Below are positions 51,859 to 61,252 of a stretch of 64,000 bases of DNA, in pieces (position 1 is the stretch's first letter; each line of letters begins with the position of its first letter). Made by a program: the position numbers and the translations under genes. The notes beneath the pieces are model-generated. The model worked only from the letters and a program-made list of their open reading frames with translations. It ran no database searches and had not been told where the DNA came from. This stretch comes from Martensiomyces pterosporus (taxonomy: Eukaryota > Kickxellomycota > Kickxellomycetes > Kickxellales > Kickxellaceae), in the NCBI GenBank assembly GCA_025201845.1, contig MU603930.1, positions 104,310 through 168,309 on the forward strand, given 5' to 3'.

Positions 51859-53724
51859 CTAAGTGTTGAGCAAAAAGCTCTGCTTGGGCTGCGGCGTGGT
51901 GGCTATGGAGCCCCTTGGGTCGTCCACGTCGTTCGGGTACAGGAAGAACGCCAGGGCGACGATGGAATACGAGCTGAGCAGCATCGCGCCCTTGAGCCAG
52001 TTCGACCTGCCGTTCATGATCAGATAGTTGATGACCAGTATCGAAATGAGCATCGTCGTCGTTTCAAAGTCGTCAAAGAACAGCGACAGCGGCTTGTTCA
52101 TCGCCCACGCAATGATAATAAGCACTGGCAGCACAAACAGCGTCATCTGCATCGAGCTCCCCACGGCCACGGTGATGCACAGGTCCATCTTGTTCCTTAG
52201 GGCCACAGTAACGGACATCGTGTGCTCGGCGGCATTAGCGGCAATGGGCAAGAGGATCATGCCGACGAACGTGTGGCTGATGCTGAACTTTGACGTCAGC
52301 TCCCCGACAGAGTCAACCAGGATGTCTGACGACAATGCGACGAGCCCGCAGACGAGCGCCAGTAGCGTGGCGGCAATCCACAGCTTCATCTGCGGCGCTG
52401 CATGGTGGTGATGGCCATAGAGCGGATCCATGTCTTGCTGGAAGCTTTGTGGGGGCAACACGGCATTGCCCTTGTCGTCGACAATGGCCATTCCCAGAGC
52501 CAGGGGATGGGTGTGCGCACACCCCTCTTCGACGACGCTCTTCTCGTGCATGTGGTGCGTTAGCGACCCGTCAAATATGTCGCTGTGGGTCTTGAGCTGA
52601 AACACCAAGAAGAGGATGTACACCACAAGGAGGATCAATGCGGTGCCGCGGGACATGACGAGTATGCCGTTTGTGATCTCTCCCCTCGATGCATGAACGC
52701 CGTGGTATGCGGCTGGGATAATCATGCTCAGCACGCTCAGCGCCAGCAGCGCACCAGCGCACTGCGCGGCCTCGGCATGAAACAGCTGCACGCGGTGCCG
52801 AATGCCGCCGGCCAAAAACGCGCACCCAAGGACAAGCAGCGTATTCGACAGCACGCTGCCAATAAGCCCTGCCTGCACAATCCTATATTCTTCCTCGATG
52901 AGCGCAATGACTGCCATGATCAGCTCCACAGCATTGCCAAACGACGCATTGATGAGTCCGCCCCATGTTGGTCCCAGGCGCAGAGACACCTCCTCTGTGG
53001 CAAACCCCATCAGAGCCGACAGTGGGATAATGGCGATGAAGTTGAGTATAAACACCGCGACCACTGGCCACCTGAGGTAGTGCGCCACATAGCCGATGGG
53101 CACCACGACCACTAGGGCGTTGAGCCACGACGCCAGGGCGATGTTCCTCAACGATGCACGCACCGAGATCTGCTGCGAATCGCTGCCGCTCTCCGACGCC
53201 TGATCCTCCACCCGAGGCGATGCTGAGTTATATCTAGCAAAGCGGCGGCGGAGCTGGCGGGAGTTGAGCAGGTCAGGCGAGTCCAGCGACTCTTGCTTGT
53301 TGCTGTTGTACCTGGCGCCCTGGCGTGTGGTGGGTCTTGATACCAGCTGAGACGTGGACTCGTCGAACGATATGCGATTCAGTGTGCCGTCGTGCGAGAG
53401 CGACTTGAGCTTGTAGCACCCCACTCGATTGCCCCCGCTCTGGTTGATGAACTTTGGCGGCTGCGAGGCCGGCCGCGATGCTGGCAGGTTCTTGGTGTGG
53501 CAGCGGCTACTACTGCTACTGCTGTGCGTGGCGCTAACTTCGCATGTGACGCCGCCATCGTCGTCGCCGCCATACTCGCTGCAACAGTGGTCGCATCCCG
53601 CGTCGCTTATCGCCTCGTAGGGCCATCTGGAGCGCCGCACAAGAACTGTGCCAGCACAGTCCACTACTGCATGCGCGTGCTCCCTCTTGCAGTGGCCCAT
53701 GACGGTGCTTGGTGGCAGCGCCAT
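51859..53724 (-). CDS. Vacuolar Ca2+/H+ exchanger (CAX family, Vcx1-like)
   Basis: CAX antiporters load calcium into the vacuole using the proton gradient. The product has 621 residues. The first 210 are a long hydrophilic, Ser-rich N-terminal tail containing a Cys cluster (DAGCDHCCSEYGG). About eleven membrane helices follow. Both CaCA alpha repeats are visible: INASFGNAVELIMAVIALIE in c-1 and PIAANAAEHTMSVTVALRNK in c-2, followed by MDLCITVAVGSSMQM. The family form of the second repeat is usually GNAAEH or GNVAEH; here the Gly is Ala. A hydrophilic His-rich loop (HHMHEKS, YGHHHHA) lies between the two halves. Compared with yeast Vcx1 (about 411 residues) the extra length is mainly the N-terminal tail, which in plant CAX proteins can be autoinhibitory; that role is only an analogy here. 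Confidence 0.92.
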   Translation of the reverse strand: MALPPSTVMGHCKREHAHAVVDCAGTVLVRRSRWPYEAISDAGCDHCCSEYGGDDDGGVTCEVSATHSSSSSSRCHTKNLPASRPASQPPKFINQSGGNRVGCYKLKSLSHDGTLNRISFDESTSQLVSRPTTRQGARYNSNKQESLDSPDLLNSRQLRRRFARYNSASPRVEDQASESGSDSQQISVRASLRNIALASWLNALVVVVPIGYVAHYLRWPVVAVFILNFIAIIPLSALMGFATEEVSLRLGPTWGGLINASFGNAVELIMAVIALIEEEYRIVQAGLIGSVLSNTLLVLGCAFLAGGIRHRVQLFHAEAAQCAGALLALSVLSMIIPAAYHGVHASRGEITNGILVMSRGTALILLVVYILFLVFQLKTHSDIFDGSLTHHMHEKSVVEEGCAHTHPLALGMAIVDDKGNAVLPPQSFQQDMDPLYGHHHHAAPQMKLWIAATLLALVCGLVALSSDILVDSVGELTSKFSISHTFVGMILLPIAANAAEHTMSVTVALRNKMDLCITVAVGSSMQMTLFVLPVLIIIAWAMNKPLSLFFDDFETTTMLISILVINYLIMNGRSNWLKGAMLLSSYSIVALAFFLYPNDVDDPRGSIATTPQPKQSFLLNT

Positions 53725-55276
53725 GCTTGAATCTGCGCTGAAGATAAGCCGCCGCAGCGCGAAAATCAGGGCGTTCGTTTACGCCTGCCCTGTGAAAAGC
53801 GTGGTTTTGCGTATACGGGGGGAACTTGGATATATGCAGATGAGAATATGGGAAAATATGCGATGCGCCTGGTGTCTCTTTTGGTCTATATGTGAGTGCC
53901 GGAACAGGGGGGTTTCATGCAAGCAGAGTCTGATGCAGAAGCATCAATAGCGTGCCTCGTTGCCAAGTGCAGCGGAGGCTCAAGCAACAGGACAATAAAG
54001 GCGTGACGTGCTCAGCACTAAGCACAGAGAGAGACACGAAAACACGGCGTTTGATGTGGAGAGAGGTCGGGTATTAAGTGGCGAAGGGCAGGGAGATGAA
54101 TGCAATCAACCAGGCGGAAAATGAATAAATGATGTCAGAGAAACGAGATGGAGATATTTGTTTTAGATGCGTGCCGTCATCTCGGAGAGCGGCGTGCGGA
54201 GTGAGAGCGGGGAATAGGGAAGAGAAGACGAGGATGGCGGAGGTACGAAAGGCTTGAGGCGGGAGGTGGAATATATAGCGGAGGCCGAGGGGGAGCAATA
54301 GCAGCCAGACACCCTTTTTCTATCGCGCTCCACTATATTGAACAGGCAATTAGCAACCACAAGCGAAAGCGGGCTGCTAGGCCAACTGAGAGAGAGAGAA
54401 CAATGACAGCAGGATATGGCGCAAGACGCTCTTTCTCTTTTTGTTTTTGAAAAGTCTGGGCAACGCAGCACAACAGCGCCATATGCCCTTTCACGCCCGG
54501 GACCGCTAACGAAAAAAAAAAAAAAAAAAAAAAAACAACCAGCAAGGCAACGTTTTTTTCCTCGGAATCTCATATTCCACATTGGATGTTGTGCCTTTTA
54601 ATTGCGCCTGCGTATTGCGCATGGGGGAAGGCCAAGCGAGCATTTCGTAGCCTTGCTTGTAAGCGGGTAAATTTCATTTGGCGCCTTGCTTTCAGGCGGC
54701 ATTAATTTCTTGCTCCAGCAAAGCAGTAGCAGCATCCAGCACTCACGTCCTCTCACGCTTGGCTTACTTTGAATATTGACACGCCCTCGCCATTTCTCAA
54801 GCAGTGCAGGAGCAGGGATGAGGCAGCGCTGCCTTCACAATAGATGCTGCCTACCCCTTGGCTGGCATCCCTCAATGGAACTGCTGGTGTGGCGGCTGCG
54901 GTAATTTGGAAACCGCGCCAAGGTTTGGTGGCGTTGCCGTGCTGCAGTAGCATCTTTCGCTTCTGCTTTTGTATGGCCCATGCGAAAGGGTGCTGCATTG
55001 GAGCATTTATTATGAGTGAGCGAGCGAGAGAGACCTGCTTGTGCCATGAATAGATCGGCGCTATTTTCACAGCGGTCATAAAGTCGATAACGACAGTGGC
55101 GGGAAAAGGACTAGCGAAGGCGCTTTCATTGTTCTACGAGGCTGATGATGTAACCGAGGCTGAGTGCCTCTTTGCGGAAGGCAAAGGAGCTCCCGGCGGT
55201 TCATCCACGCCCAACTGCCGTGTTTTCCTGTCCACGGACAGCACTGAAAAACAAGCGCAGCATGCGTTGAATGGGC
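53725..55276. other. Gene-free region between RCF1 and the Ca2+/H+ exchanger
   Basis: These 1552 nt contain a 24-nt poly(A) tract (54512-54535), A/G-rich patches around 54040-54180 and no convincing ORF on either strand. They include the exchanger's promoter and the 3' flank of RCF1. No RNA gene was recognised. Confidence 0.45.
54512..54535. repeat. Poly(A) tract of 24 bases
   Basis: This is the longest homopolymer noticed in the window. No target-site duplication or reverse-transcriptase remnant is visible around it, so I treat it as a simple repeat. Confidence 0.9.
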
Positions 55277-55711
55277 CTACTCCTTGTCAGCAGCAGAAGC
55301 AGCCCCGGTTTTCGGACTTGCTTCGACAGCAAACACGCTCTTCTTTTTGGCTTCCGCCTTTGCAATCAGCTTCTCCAGCGCCGGATCGCTCTTCTTTCCT
55401 TGAGTGGCCTCCAGCTCCTCGGCAGCCTTTGCCTCTCTCTCGAGCCTTTCCCAGTTGATGGGCCGAATATCGTCCTTCCGCGGGTTTTTGTCCTCCTTAT
55501 TGCGCATCATAGCGTATCCGAACAGCGCGGCAACGGTGAGCCCCTGCATGACAACGCGGCCACGCATACCCCATTGCGACTGGCTGAACTTGCCGCGGTA
55601 CACACCTACGGCTGCATAGGTGAATGCTGCGAATGTGGCCACGGTGCCAACGGCGACCAGCGGCTCTTCCTTGAGCCTTCCTGTGATTGTGTTTGACGAG
55701 CTGCCGGCCAT
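55277..55711 (-). CDS. RCF1: Respiratory supercomplex factor 1 (HIG1 domain)
   Basis: Rcf1 is an inner-membrane protein that helps assemble cytochrome c oxidase and bc1-oxidase supercomplexes. It has 144 residues. A HIG1 domain occupies about residues 8-78, with two membrane helices (EPLVAVGTVATFAAFTYAAV and VVMQGLTVAALFGYAMM). Between them is the exact HIG motif Q-x3-R-x-R-x3-Q (QWGMRGRVVMQ). The C-terminal half is a charged helix (WERLEREAKAAEELEATQGK) as in fungal Rcf1. Single exon; the start ATG at 55711 precedes the domain directly. Confidence 0.95.
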   Translation of the reverse strand: MAGSSSNTITGRLKEEPLVAVGTVATFAAFTYAAVGVYRGKFSQSQWGMRGRVVMQGLTVAALFGYAMMRNKEDKNPRKDDIRPINWERLEREAKAAEELEATQGKKSDPALEKLIAKAEAKKKSVFAVEASPKTGAASAADKE

Positions 55712-56161
55712 TCCGTATGTCTCCCTTCAAAAAGTCTATGTGTGCGGGCGCTTATATGGCGTGGATCAAGTGAAAAGCAAGGCGTCTGAGCATCTGGGCC
55801 ACAGGCGGTGGACAGGCAAGATTTTGGACTTTGCATTTATTTCTTAGGGTAATCGGCATAGATTATGCAATGCATGTGGCCTGATCGACCTGCAGAGTGC
55901 CACCCCTTTGCAACGTCACCCCACTTTTGTCCTGTGCTTCCACTACAGCATTTGCCGCAGCGCTGTTTGGCTGCGCACCAACTATGTTTTTTCTTGTCGA
56001 CTGGCTCCAATCATGGTTCACAAGCGGGTGGGTGGGTCCAGTGCTGGCGTCGTTTTTCTCGGGCAGCTTCCTGGAGGCCGGCGCCAGATACACAAGCACC
56101 ATGAATGCGCTTATTACAAATCAGCATCTGTGCTGTCTAAACAATAGAAAGGAATGGTGTT
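55712..56161. other. Unresolved stretch upstream of RCF1
   Basis: These 450 nt are RCF1 promoter plus 3' flank of the next minus-strand gene. Part of it (55863-56120) is open on the minus strand with GC-rich third positions and reads AFMVLVYLAPASRKLPEKND. It is also open on the plus strand as a hydrophobic frame starting near 55984. Neither has a clear start, partner exon or known family. Confidence 0.35.
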
Positions 56162-56746
56162 CTAGCGTGGGACTGCCCTGCTTGCATGTGGTTGCGGAGA
56201 GCCGGTCGGGGCTGATGCCAGCGGTGCTGGGCCTGCAGGAGATGGTGCAGGCGGTGTTGGCCAGCTTGCTTTCAAGTAGCTTTTAAGGTCATTCATGGGG
56301 CCGCGCAGCACATTGGCAATAGCCTTTGGGTCGGCCTTTGCAAGCTGCTTCTGCAGAGCGGTAAGCATATTCAGCATTGATTTTCTAATGGGGGTGGCCA
56401 GGTCTACAATTGCGCTCGAGATGGCGCTGGCGGTGTTAGCGGAAGTGGAATCCCGCAACTCAGGCCTTGTTCTTTGTGAATTACGCGTGCCGAGCCCGAG
56501 CCAGCCTGCGATTCTGCTACCCAGGCTGGTTGGCTGCTGCTGTGGCTTTGGCTGGGTGCCAGACACGCTGCTGTCAGCAGTAGCTGCTTGCGGTGCTGCG
56601 CTCCATAAGCCCTGTTGCTGCACCACCGATTGCGGCGGAAGAGAGAGCGATAGCGGCACAAAGACGCCATTTGGCTGGTAGTATACCACCATGCCGGCAG
56701 CACCTGCCACCAGACCAGCGCAAGCTGCAGCTACAGAAGCCTTCAT
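56162..56746 (-). CDS. Small membrane-anchored protein of unknown family (194 aa)
   Basis: I do not recognise this protein. From the ATG at 56746 it begins MKASVAAACAGLVAGAAGMV, a hydrophobic Ala/Gly segment that could be a membrane anchor or signal, followed by VYYQPNGVFVP. The middle is Gln/Pro/Ser-rich (PQAATADSSVSGTQPKPQQQ). A helical region follows: ISSAIVDLATPIRKSMLNML and LQKQLAKADPKAIANVLRGP. The tail is Pro/Ala-rich. A short N-terminal helix followed by a soluble helical domain would suit a mitochondrial inner-membrane (MICOS-type) or ER protein, but this is a guess. The frame is open further upstream to 57043, yet that part looks like leader. RCF1 lies downstream on the same strand. 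Confidence 0.55.
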   Translation of the reverse strand: MKASVAAACAGLVAGAAGMVVYYQPNGVFVPLSLSLPPQSVVQQQGLWSAAPQAATADSSVSGTQPKPQQQPTSLGSRIAGWLGLGTRNSQRTRPELRDSTSANTASAISSAIVDLATPIRKSMLNMLTALQKQLAKADPKAIANVLRGPMNDLKSYLKASWPTPPAPSPAGPAPLASAPTGSPQPHASRAVPR

Positions 56747-57941
56747 GACAAGGATATGGAGTGTGCCCAAAGTGAGAAATAGGGAGGAGCGAGTGTGGTG
56801 ATGCAACAATCCCGCTTCATCTGCCGAGTGAGAATACGGCGCTTCGCGCTTGTTATATGGCACCATCCATTCCCCTCGCTGGAAGCTGTGGTAGAGGGTG
56901 TATATTTTAGAGACACCTGCATGCACAGATAAACTGTGTTTTGAATGCAGGAATGCAGCCGCCGCTATGCATGCGGCTCCAGTTGGTAAATGGGGAGTAG
57001 CTAATGGAATACGGGGCGACGATTGAGCAGACATCACCGCCACATTTTATGTAGGGCGGGAGATTGAGGGTGCCCTGGCTGGTGGGACGCTTTGGCAGAC
57101 GTTCTTTGTGTTCATCCGGCTTTTGATGGGAGGGGCGCTCCTTTGAGGCAGCGTGTGAGTTTCAGACATCGAGATGCTCTCGAAATGCCCTCCTCAGATG
57201 CCTTCCCAGCTCCGTTTTACCGATTTGGAAATTTCGCTTACCGACGTAATGACGGCCGCCGCATATGGGAAGGGCTTGCATCTGTGCGACATGCTGCAGG
57301 GCCATATGTGGTTATATCGCACCCACTTTTTTGTGTGCGTGGGGCGCCTGCCTGGCCCAAGGGCTGGGCGGGCTGGTGCAATTGCCAGGACCTTGTTTGG
57401 GCCATCAGGCGGTTTTGTCGGTTTTGCGGGTGGGCTCGTAACCCAAAAGACTTGATGGAGGGGTGGCATTGTTTTCGAGCACGTCTCGCTGAATTCTACT
57501 GCCGCAATGTGTGTCCCTGCGGCCTCTGCTCACAGGGTGTCTCCAGTGCTGCATACTCCACACACTCGCTATCACCAGCCAGGGCGCAAGGAGACGTGCA
57601 GCCGCGGCAGCAGTGGCAGGCTGCGTGGACATGCAGCACCCAGTGTTTGTTTGCCCTCCTGCCCCTGCCCCAGTGAAGTTTTCAGCGTGCAGCACGTTGC
57701 ACAGGCAATCCCATCCAAACAGCGACCCCGCGCATTTTTGCACCTATCCACCAAAAGACGCCCAAGCGACCCTATCCTCGCTATAAACACTGATGTCGCC
57801 GCTCCCCCACCACTCCTTGCCTGCTGCTTGCACCGGCTTCCTCCTTTCTTGTCTTCCTTTGCTACTGAGCACTGCAGCTATATCTACCTCCCACGCACTA
57901 TACACCCTGTATTTATTGACCTTTTCTGTTCGCAAATAGCC
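56747..57941. other. Gene-free divergent region
   Basis: These 1195 nt separate the small membrane protein (minus) from the poly-Q gene (plus). The last 200 nt are C/T-rich, like the leaders of other genes here. A 194-codon plus-strand frame (57092-57676) has a Trp/Cys/Arg-rich translation and was not accepted. Confidence 0.45.
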
Positions 57942-60408
57942 ATGGTGTTTGGACGGCACAGCTCATCCAAATCATACAAAGGCATCTTCAGTCGGTCATC
58001 TTCTTCTGGCACAAATTTGCCTCTAGATGGGCCGACGCTTGGGCGGCGAACCAGCCTCCCTGTACAGCAACAGCAGCAACAGCAGCAACAGCAGCAACAG
58101 CAGCAACAGCAGCCTACTGTAGGACTGCAGATTGCAGAGGATGAGTGCGAGGTGGTGCCCCAGTTTTTCCCTGGGTACCAGATCAACAGCCCTCCGCCCT
58201 CTGCTATCCACCGTATGCACGCGAAAAACGCCAGCTTGCGGCAGCCCAGCAGGCGCATCTCCCAGCGTCGTGCCGGCTGCATTAAGCTGTCTCCCTCATG
58301 CGAAGACGCAGCGCAGCAGCAGTCTGTGCGTGGCGAGCAGCCCTCAAGACGCTGCTCAAATGCCTCGTCCGTGTCGTCTTCATCCACACTGTCGGCTGTC
58401 CAGCAGCAGCAGCAGCAGAGCGCGTACACGCTGAGAAAACCGGCGGCACTAAGCAATGGTAAGCACACAGCAAGAAAGACGCTGAGTCTCAACGGAGCTT
58501 TGCTCAATGTGGTTTTGATTTCCTCGCCTTTTCATTTTGGAACAAACAAAGCGACCACGCTACGCACTCACAAAGCGCTCTCCACAAGCAGCTTCCTGGT
58601 TGGATTGTTCAGCTGTGCTATGAGACAGCACTGCCCTGTGCTCGCTGTTTTCCTCGTATTTACATCGCCTGCGGGGAAAGATGTGCCTGCCGTCTTCCAG
58701 TCTGCCCTCATCTGCCAGCTACATGATGTCCTGCGCTGCTCCATGCAGATGTACAGCATCATGGCTATGGAGGGGTTGGCTGCGCAAAGCGACGGTCGGA
58801 GAATTCCAGTGTGGAAGGGCGACGCAGCAGCCAGCCTCCACGGCATCAAGAGAGGTGGGCAGTGTAGTGCATATCGATTGTTTGCACGGATTGACACCCC
58901 TTCCCTTGGCGTCCCCCGCTGTCCTGCGTTTTTTTACGCATTCCACACGCATATCGTGTCCCCATTGCCAGTGCAGTGCGCTGCTGCTGCTCGCCTGCTC
59001 CTGAGCCATACACGCGCCGCCTTTGTTATCCGTGATTTCCGCCTTGGCTCTGTTTCATGCCTCCTTTTCGTCAGCTCGGCCAATTTGCGTTTCGTAAAGC
59101 CGCGAAAGCAGAAGCCCTTGTTGCTTGCCGTGATTTTCGTTATCCCATGCAGCGAAATCGATGCCAGTGCCTCCCCCTTGCCATGCTAACAAGCAGCAGC
59201 CCGTTCCCACCACTTTCTGGCTTGTCTTTGTAGCAGCCCAGCCTTCTGGCCAGTATTCCACAAAGATCACCCAGCAGCTTGCCCACCAATACAGCAGCCC
59301 AGAGGTCCCTGTAGTGGGAGTCGATCTCAGTATCGATGCGACGACTGCTGCTGATCACTTGCAACAAGAGCCAGCCCACGAGTCCACGTTTTCCAAGCGC
59401 TACCCCAAGCATGCCTCTGTCTCGTCAGCCACTGCCCCCAATGGCGACATCCCCAGCACCTACTCCTACCGCCGCAGGGGCAGCACGATAAGCAGCCGCA
59501 GCACTACAAGCAACACCAGCAGCAACGGGCTCACCTCTGGCACCCGAGCAGGCATGTACTACGCCAATGGCGGCCTGTCGCCTATCCAGAAGCAGCCGCA
59601 GGGCCATGCCGTGCATGAGTACAGCCGACACAGGTCTGCGCCATCCATACACCGTCAGAGCCCAAATGCTGGCCAGCTACACCGCAATAACACCACACGG
59701 ACAGTCTCGCGCAACGACCTTTCACCAGAGCTGCACACACCAGGTGCGACTGGCGCAGATGACAGCTCCTCGCCTGCCTCTGGCATGTATGGTCGGAGGT
59801 TGACTCCATCGCGGTCAGCCAATTTCGCCAACCACAAGCACCAGGCCCACTACTACCAGTCCCCGCCGCAGTGGGTGCCGCCGCACTCGCCAACCATTCA
59901 ATCTCCATTGGCGCGGTCGCCGCTGGCCTACGACTACTCCACAGATGAATATGCCGAGGGGCATGAAGCCAAGCAGGAGGACGGCTGCGGAGCCTTGGTA
60001 TTTGCTGCCCCTCTACATGGAGCCAGCAGCACTAGTGTCGGCGGCAGCGGATCGCCAGAGAGCAGCACTGCCATGGCAGCCACCAGCCAGCCGCCTACGC
60101 TCTCTGACCCACCAAAGGAGTCGCCTCGAGCCCTTAACAGCAGCAGGGCACGCATCAATGGTATCCACAAAGCCCCAGTGACTCCCCCTCCCGCCACGAG
60201 GCACCAGCAAAATGCTTCTCTGGAGTATACCTCGGCACGCAGCTACGAGCTCACCAGTGGAGGCGGCCACGTGATCGCCACTCATAGCAATGACTTTGAC
60301 GAAGATGACACAGACATTGCTAGCAAGCTGGTGCCCAAGATCGACTCGTTCAGCCCGCAGATCGCATACCTCCCGCCACGCACAGCCAACCTCACAATCA
60401 CCAACTAG
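57942..60408 (+). CDS. Poly-Gln, Ser-rich protein of unknown function (two-exon model)
   Basis: The model joins 57942-58458 to 59234-60408, giving 563 residues. The start reads MVFGRHSSSKSYKGIFSRSS. A poly-Gln run encoded by CAGCAA repeats (58064-58112) follows, then a Ser/Arg-rich stretch. Exon 2 continues AAQPSGQYSTKITQQLAHQY and YSYRRRGSTISSRSTTSNTS. It ends with FDEDDTDIASKLVPKIDSFS and TANLTITN. The 775-nt intron starts GTAAGC and ends TTTGTAG, with TGCTAAC about 45 nt before the acceptor, and the phases agree. It is far longer than the other introns here, so an internal exon may be missed. The frame of exon 1 stays open through the intron to 59189, but that sequence loses the Gln/Ser character. 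Function unknown; mostly disordered, possibly a signalling or cytoskeletal adaptor. Confidence 0.6.
58064..58112 (+). repeat. CAGCAA repeat coding poly-Gln
   Basis: Alternating CAG and CAA codons encode about 16 Gln near residue 42 of the poly-Q protein. The mixture of codons may limit repeat instability. Confidence 0.85.
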
Positions 60409-60662
60409 ACACGCCAACACACCCCAGGCAGCGGTCATAATACGTGTACATACAATGCGCCTTGACAATAATACTAATCCCGCCGCTGCCCTGTAGCTGC
60501 TAACGGGTCTTTCCTCACTCCCGCCCTTATTTCATTATGCACATTCCTCCACTTGTTTATTTACACAACCTAATACCACCTAATTAATCCAGCATCACTC
60601 TGTGCAGCGGCTCTATTGCTTGGTAGCTGGATGGAAGCCCAGCCACAAAGCACACGGCCTGT

Positions 60663-61004
60663 TTATCCACACGCGATATCCATGATCTGGTTGTGATCGT
60701 CCACTGTTACTTTCAGCCTGATCAGTCGCTTGGCCTTTTCTTCGTGGCCGAGATTGATCCAGCTCAAGTCGTCTGGGTCCTCGGCATCATCCCCATCCTC
60801 GTTCATGTGGACAACTTTGTATGGCTTGGGCAGCGATGTCTCGTACACCAAATGCCGGTGGGTTATCGATGTTGTTGCGCTTATCTCTACCAGGTACTTG
60901 TCTCGAAGCTTGGATCCCCAGAACGCCGAATGGCACAGGCTACCGCCTGCCAGCCCCGCAAATATCGATGTGGCAGCTGCAACAAACCCTGCTATTGTCT
61001 TCAT
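60663..61004 (-). CDS. Small membrane-anchored protein of unknown family (113 aa)
   Basis: I do not recognise this product. The ATG at 61004 begins MKTIAGFVAAATSIFAGLAG, a hydrophobic helix suited to a signal anchor. Then come CHSAFWGSKLRDKYLVEISA and LVYETSLPKPYKVVHMNED, an acidic turn (EDGDDAEDPDDL) and a basic helix-strand end (HEEKAKRLIRLKVTVDDHNQ). The regular alternation and 3' GC bias support a real protein. Its N-terminus resembles in style, not in sequence, that of the small gene at 56162-56746. It lies between two convergent or tandem neighbours with about 250 nt on each side. Confidence is limited by the lack of a family. Confidence 0.6.
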   Translation of the reverse strand: MKTIAGFVAAATSIFAGLAGGSLCHSAFWGSKLRDKYLVEISATTSITHRHLVYETSLPKPYKVVHMNEDGDDAEDPDDLSWINLGHEEKAKRLIRLKVTVDDHNQIMDIACG

Positions 61005-61252
61005 CCCTTGCACTGTTCTGCCCTTTTCGTTAAGAGTATGCAGTATTGGCGTGAAATGGCGATATGCTGGCTGAAATATGTGCTAGATTGAGGACTAGAG
61101 AAACGCATGGCGGCCGAGCAGGCGAGCAGGCAACCCGCTTTCATATTTGCATCGGGGTTTGGTAATAATACAATTGCTACAACAAACAAGGCGACAGGCG
61201 ATATTTGGCCACATGGATGGGGCTAAAAACAGCACCAACTCGCCGAATGTCC

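Noticed and set aside
54512..54535. Poly(A) tract as the tail of a retroposed element
   Set aside because: There is no coding remnant, target-site duplication or conserved body next to it.
55096..55458. 120-codon plus-strand frame overlapping RCF1
   Set aside because: It overlaps the well-supported RCF1 gene on the other strand and begins with a non-ATG codon.
57092..57676. 194-codon plus-strand frame
   Set aside because: The translation is rich in Trp, Cys and Arg, has no recognisable motif and starts without a good context. Composition suggests chance.
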